A DNA stretch of 64,000 nt from Pseudodesulfovibrio indicus (GTDB lineage Bacteria > Desulfobacterota > Desulfovibrionia > Desulfovibrionales > Desulfovibrionaceae), in the NCBI RefSeq assembly GCF_001563225.1, contig NZ_CP014206.1, forward strand, positions 3,034,001-3,098,000. The letters are read 5' to 3'. Every line of letters starts with the position of its first letter. Within the stretch, counting starts at the first letter, position 1. This document shows, piece after piece, positions 63,166-64,000 of this stretch. Both the position numbers and the translations under genes were made by a program. A model generated the notes under the pieces. That model saw only the letters and a list, made by a program, of their open reading frames with translations, did no database searches and was not told the origin of the DNA.

Positions 63166-63644
63166 CAGAGTCTCCCGCTCAGCAACCGGGCGTCATTGAT
63201 GCCTTTGGCGAACCGGCCGGTGCGCCCGTAGGCATTGGTGTTCTTGGGCTTGATCTGGTTGTGCATGAAGGTCAGCAGCCCCTTTGACTGGTCAAAGAGG
63301 GCCATGGCCATCTGATGGTTCTTGGCCGCCTGTATGGCGCACCGCTGCTCGATCTCGTCGAGGCGGGCCAGCAGTTCGCGCAGCCCGTCGGCAGTCTCGC
63401 GCTCCAGGCCGGGATACAAGTCCCGGACCCGCTTGGCCGAGGGTTCGACCCGGACCAGCATGCGGCGCAGGGAATGCCGCTCCCCCGCCACCTGGCGCAT
63501 CAGCTCCTGGATGGACAGCTCCACCTGGGAAACGGACTGGGGCTTGAGTTGGGTGAGGCGGGAAAATTCTTCCTCAAGGAGGAAATACATGAGCAGCATG
63601 GCCTTGTTTTGCCTGACCAAATTTTCCTCTATCAAACGGAGCAT
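63165..63644 (-). CDS. flgN: Flagellar export chaperone FlgN
   Basis: This 159-residue helical protein lies directly upstream of flgK, the standard place for FlgN, the chaperone for FlgK and FlgL. It has a long central heptad-like helix and ends GRFAKGINDARLLSGRL. Sequence conservation in the family is low, so the call rests on length, helical make-up and position. Confidence 0.85.
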   Translation of the reverse strand: MLRLIEENLVRQNKAMLLMYFLLEEEFSRLTQLKPQSVSQVELSIQELMRQVAGERHSLRRMLVRVEPSAKRVRDLYPGLERETADGLRELLARLDEIEQRCAIQAAKNHQMAMALFDQSKGLLTFMHNQIKPKNTNAYGRTGRFAKGINDARLLSGRL

Positions 63645-63720
63645 CCTGCCACCTCGTTGCTATAATCAGTTGTATTTTCTTTAGAAATCTTTATTTGCGA
63701 CTTCCTCAACCCCTGAGGGT

Positions 63721-64000
63721 TCAACCGATTTCTGCAAATTTCCGGCCAATGTCGAACTTCGGGTCGTCGGACCCGTCGGCCTTGTATCCGGCCCCGGCCT
63801 GGGGCCTGGACGGCCGTGCCGCGCCCTGCCCGCGCTCGGCTTCGAGCCTGCGCGCCAGGGTTTCGAGGCGGGCCTGGACCTCGACGTCGCTCAGCCTGCC
63901 CGAACCGGCGGCCGCGCCCGATTCCGGGGCGCTCCCGGCCGAGGGCAGGCGGTTGCCGCCGGACACCTCGGTGCCGCCCCAGTCCTCCAGGGTCATGGCC
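63721..64000 (-). CDS. C-terminal part of a gene upstream of flgN (probable FlgJ-type protein, partial)
   Basis: The frame runs off the right edge of the window; an internal ATG at 63996 could be the true start. The visible 93 residues are low-complexity, rich in Ala, Gly and Pro, with an RLETLARRLEAERGQ helix and the ending KFDIGRKFAEIG. In Desulfovibrio flagellar operons the rod-binding protein FlgJ precedes flgN, so this may be its linker tail, but nothing in the visible part proves it. Confidence 0.5.
   Translation of the reverse strand, partial: AMTLEDWGGTEVSGGNRLPSAGSAPESGAAAGSGRLSDVEVQARLETLARRLEAERGQGAARPSRPQAGAGYKADGSDDPKFDIGRKFAEIG

Overview
The window looks like chromosomal DNA of a sulfate-reducing deltaproteobacterium of the Desulfovibrio / Pseudodesulfovibrio type. 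The evidence is a complete qrcABCD menaquinone reductase operon, a ferredoxin-linked 2-oxoacid oxidoreductase, a TAXI-type binding lipoprotein, a Sat-CysC fusion, tight operons, GC-rich coding sequence, and the flagellar order flgN-flgK-flgL-csrA-fliW facing flgM. No rRNA, CRISPR array, transposase or integrase is visible. Two tRNA-Ser genes (UGA and GCU anticodons) are present.

Layout, left to right. 1-3.1 kb: the end of a plus-strand gene, then korDABC. 3.3-8.6 kb: cbiC, a four-gene polar amino-acid ABC importer with an attenuator-like hairpin after the binding-protein gene, and an orphan TAXI lipoprotein. 8.9-15.9 kb: qrcABCD, then manC and rfbC. 16-20.4 kb: cvpA, mazG, a two-gene set of tiny membrane proteins (one with an in-frame TGA that looks like selenocysteine in a CxxU motif), a 94-residue protein behind a sigma-28 promoter, an ADP-ribosylglycohydrolase and a LigB-type dioxygenase. 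20.4-36.5 kb: the most distinctive region, described below. 36.7-41.1 kb: a 1483-residue hybrid histidine kinase. 41.4-57.7 kb: tRNA-Ser, a Fur-family regulator, two PilZ proteins, Sat-CysC with a degenerate ATP-sulfurylase domain, tRNA-Ser, der, a chemoreceptor, mtnA, gatB, a DUF4254 protein, mltA, an ARMT1-like protein and nadK. 57.7-64 kb: the sigma-28-driven hypothetical gene plus flgM, facing the fliW/csrA/flgL/flgK/flgN operon.

The 20.4-32.4 kb region is one nine-gene minus-strand operon. In order it encodes a glutamine-synthetase-like ligase, a C45 (AAT-type) amidase/acyltransferase, a Tat-exported binding protein, two permeases, two different ABC ATPases, a radical-SAM protein with a C-terminal cysteine cluster, and a fusion of a molybdopterin oxidoreductase with a class-I glutamine-amidotransferase domain. 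It starts from a sigma-54-type promoter and faces a divergent hybrid kinase plus NtrC-type sigma-54 activator. The enzyme set matches the logic of the Puu-type gamma-glutamylation pathway (glutamylate an amine, oxidise it, remove the glutamyl group), with a molybdenum enzyme in place of an oxygen-dependent oxidase. That reading is inference; the substrate is unknown.

The second unusual item is the candidate small membrane selenoprotein at 17493-17657: a CLPU motif, a downstream hairpin in the position expected of a bacterial SECIS element, and 21 further hydrophobic codons that end one base away from the mazG stop.
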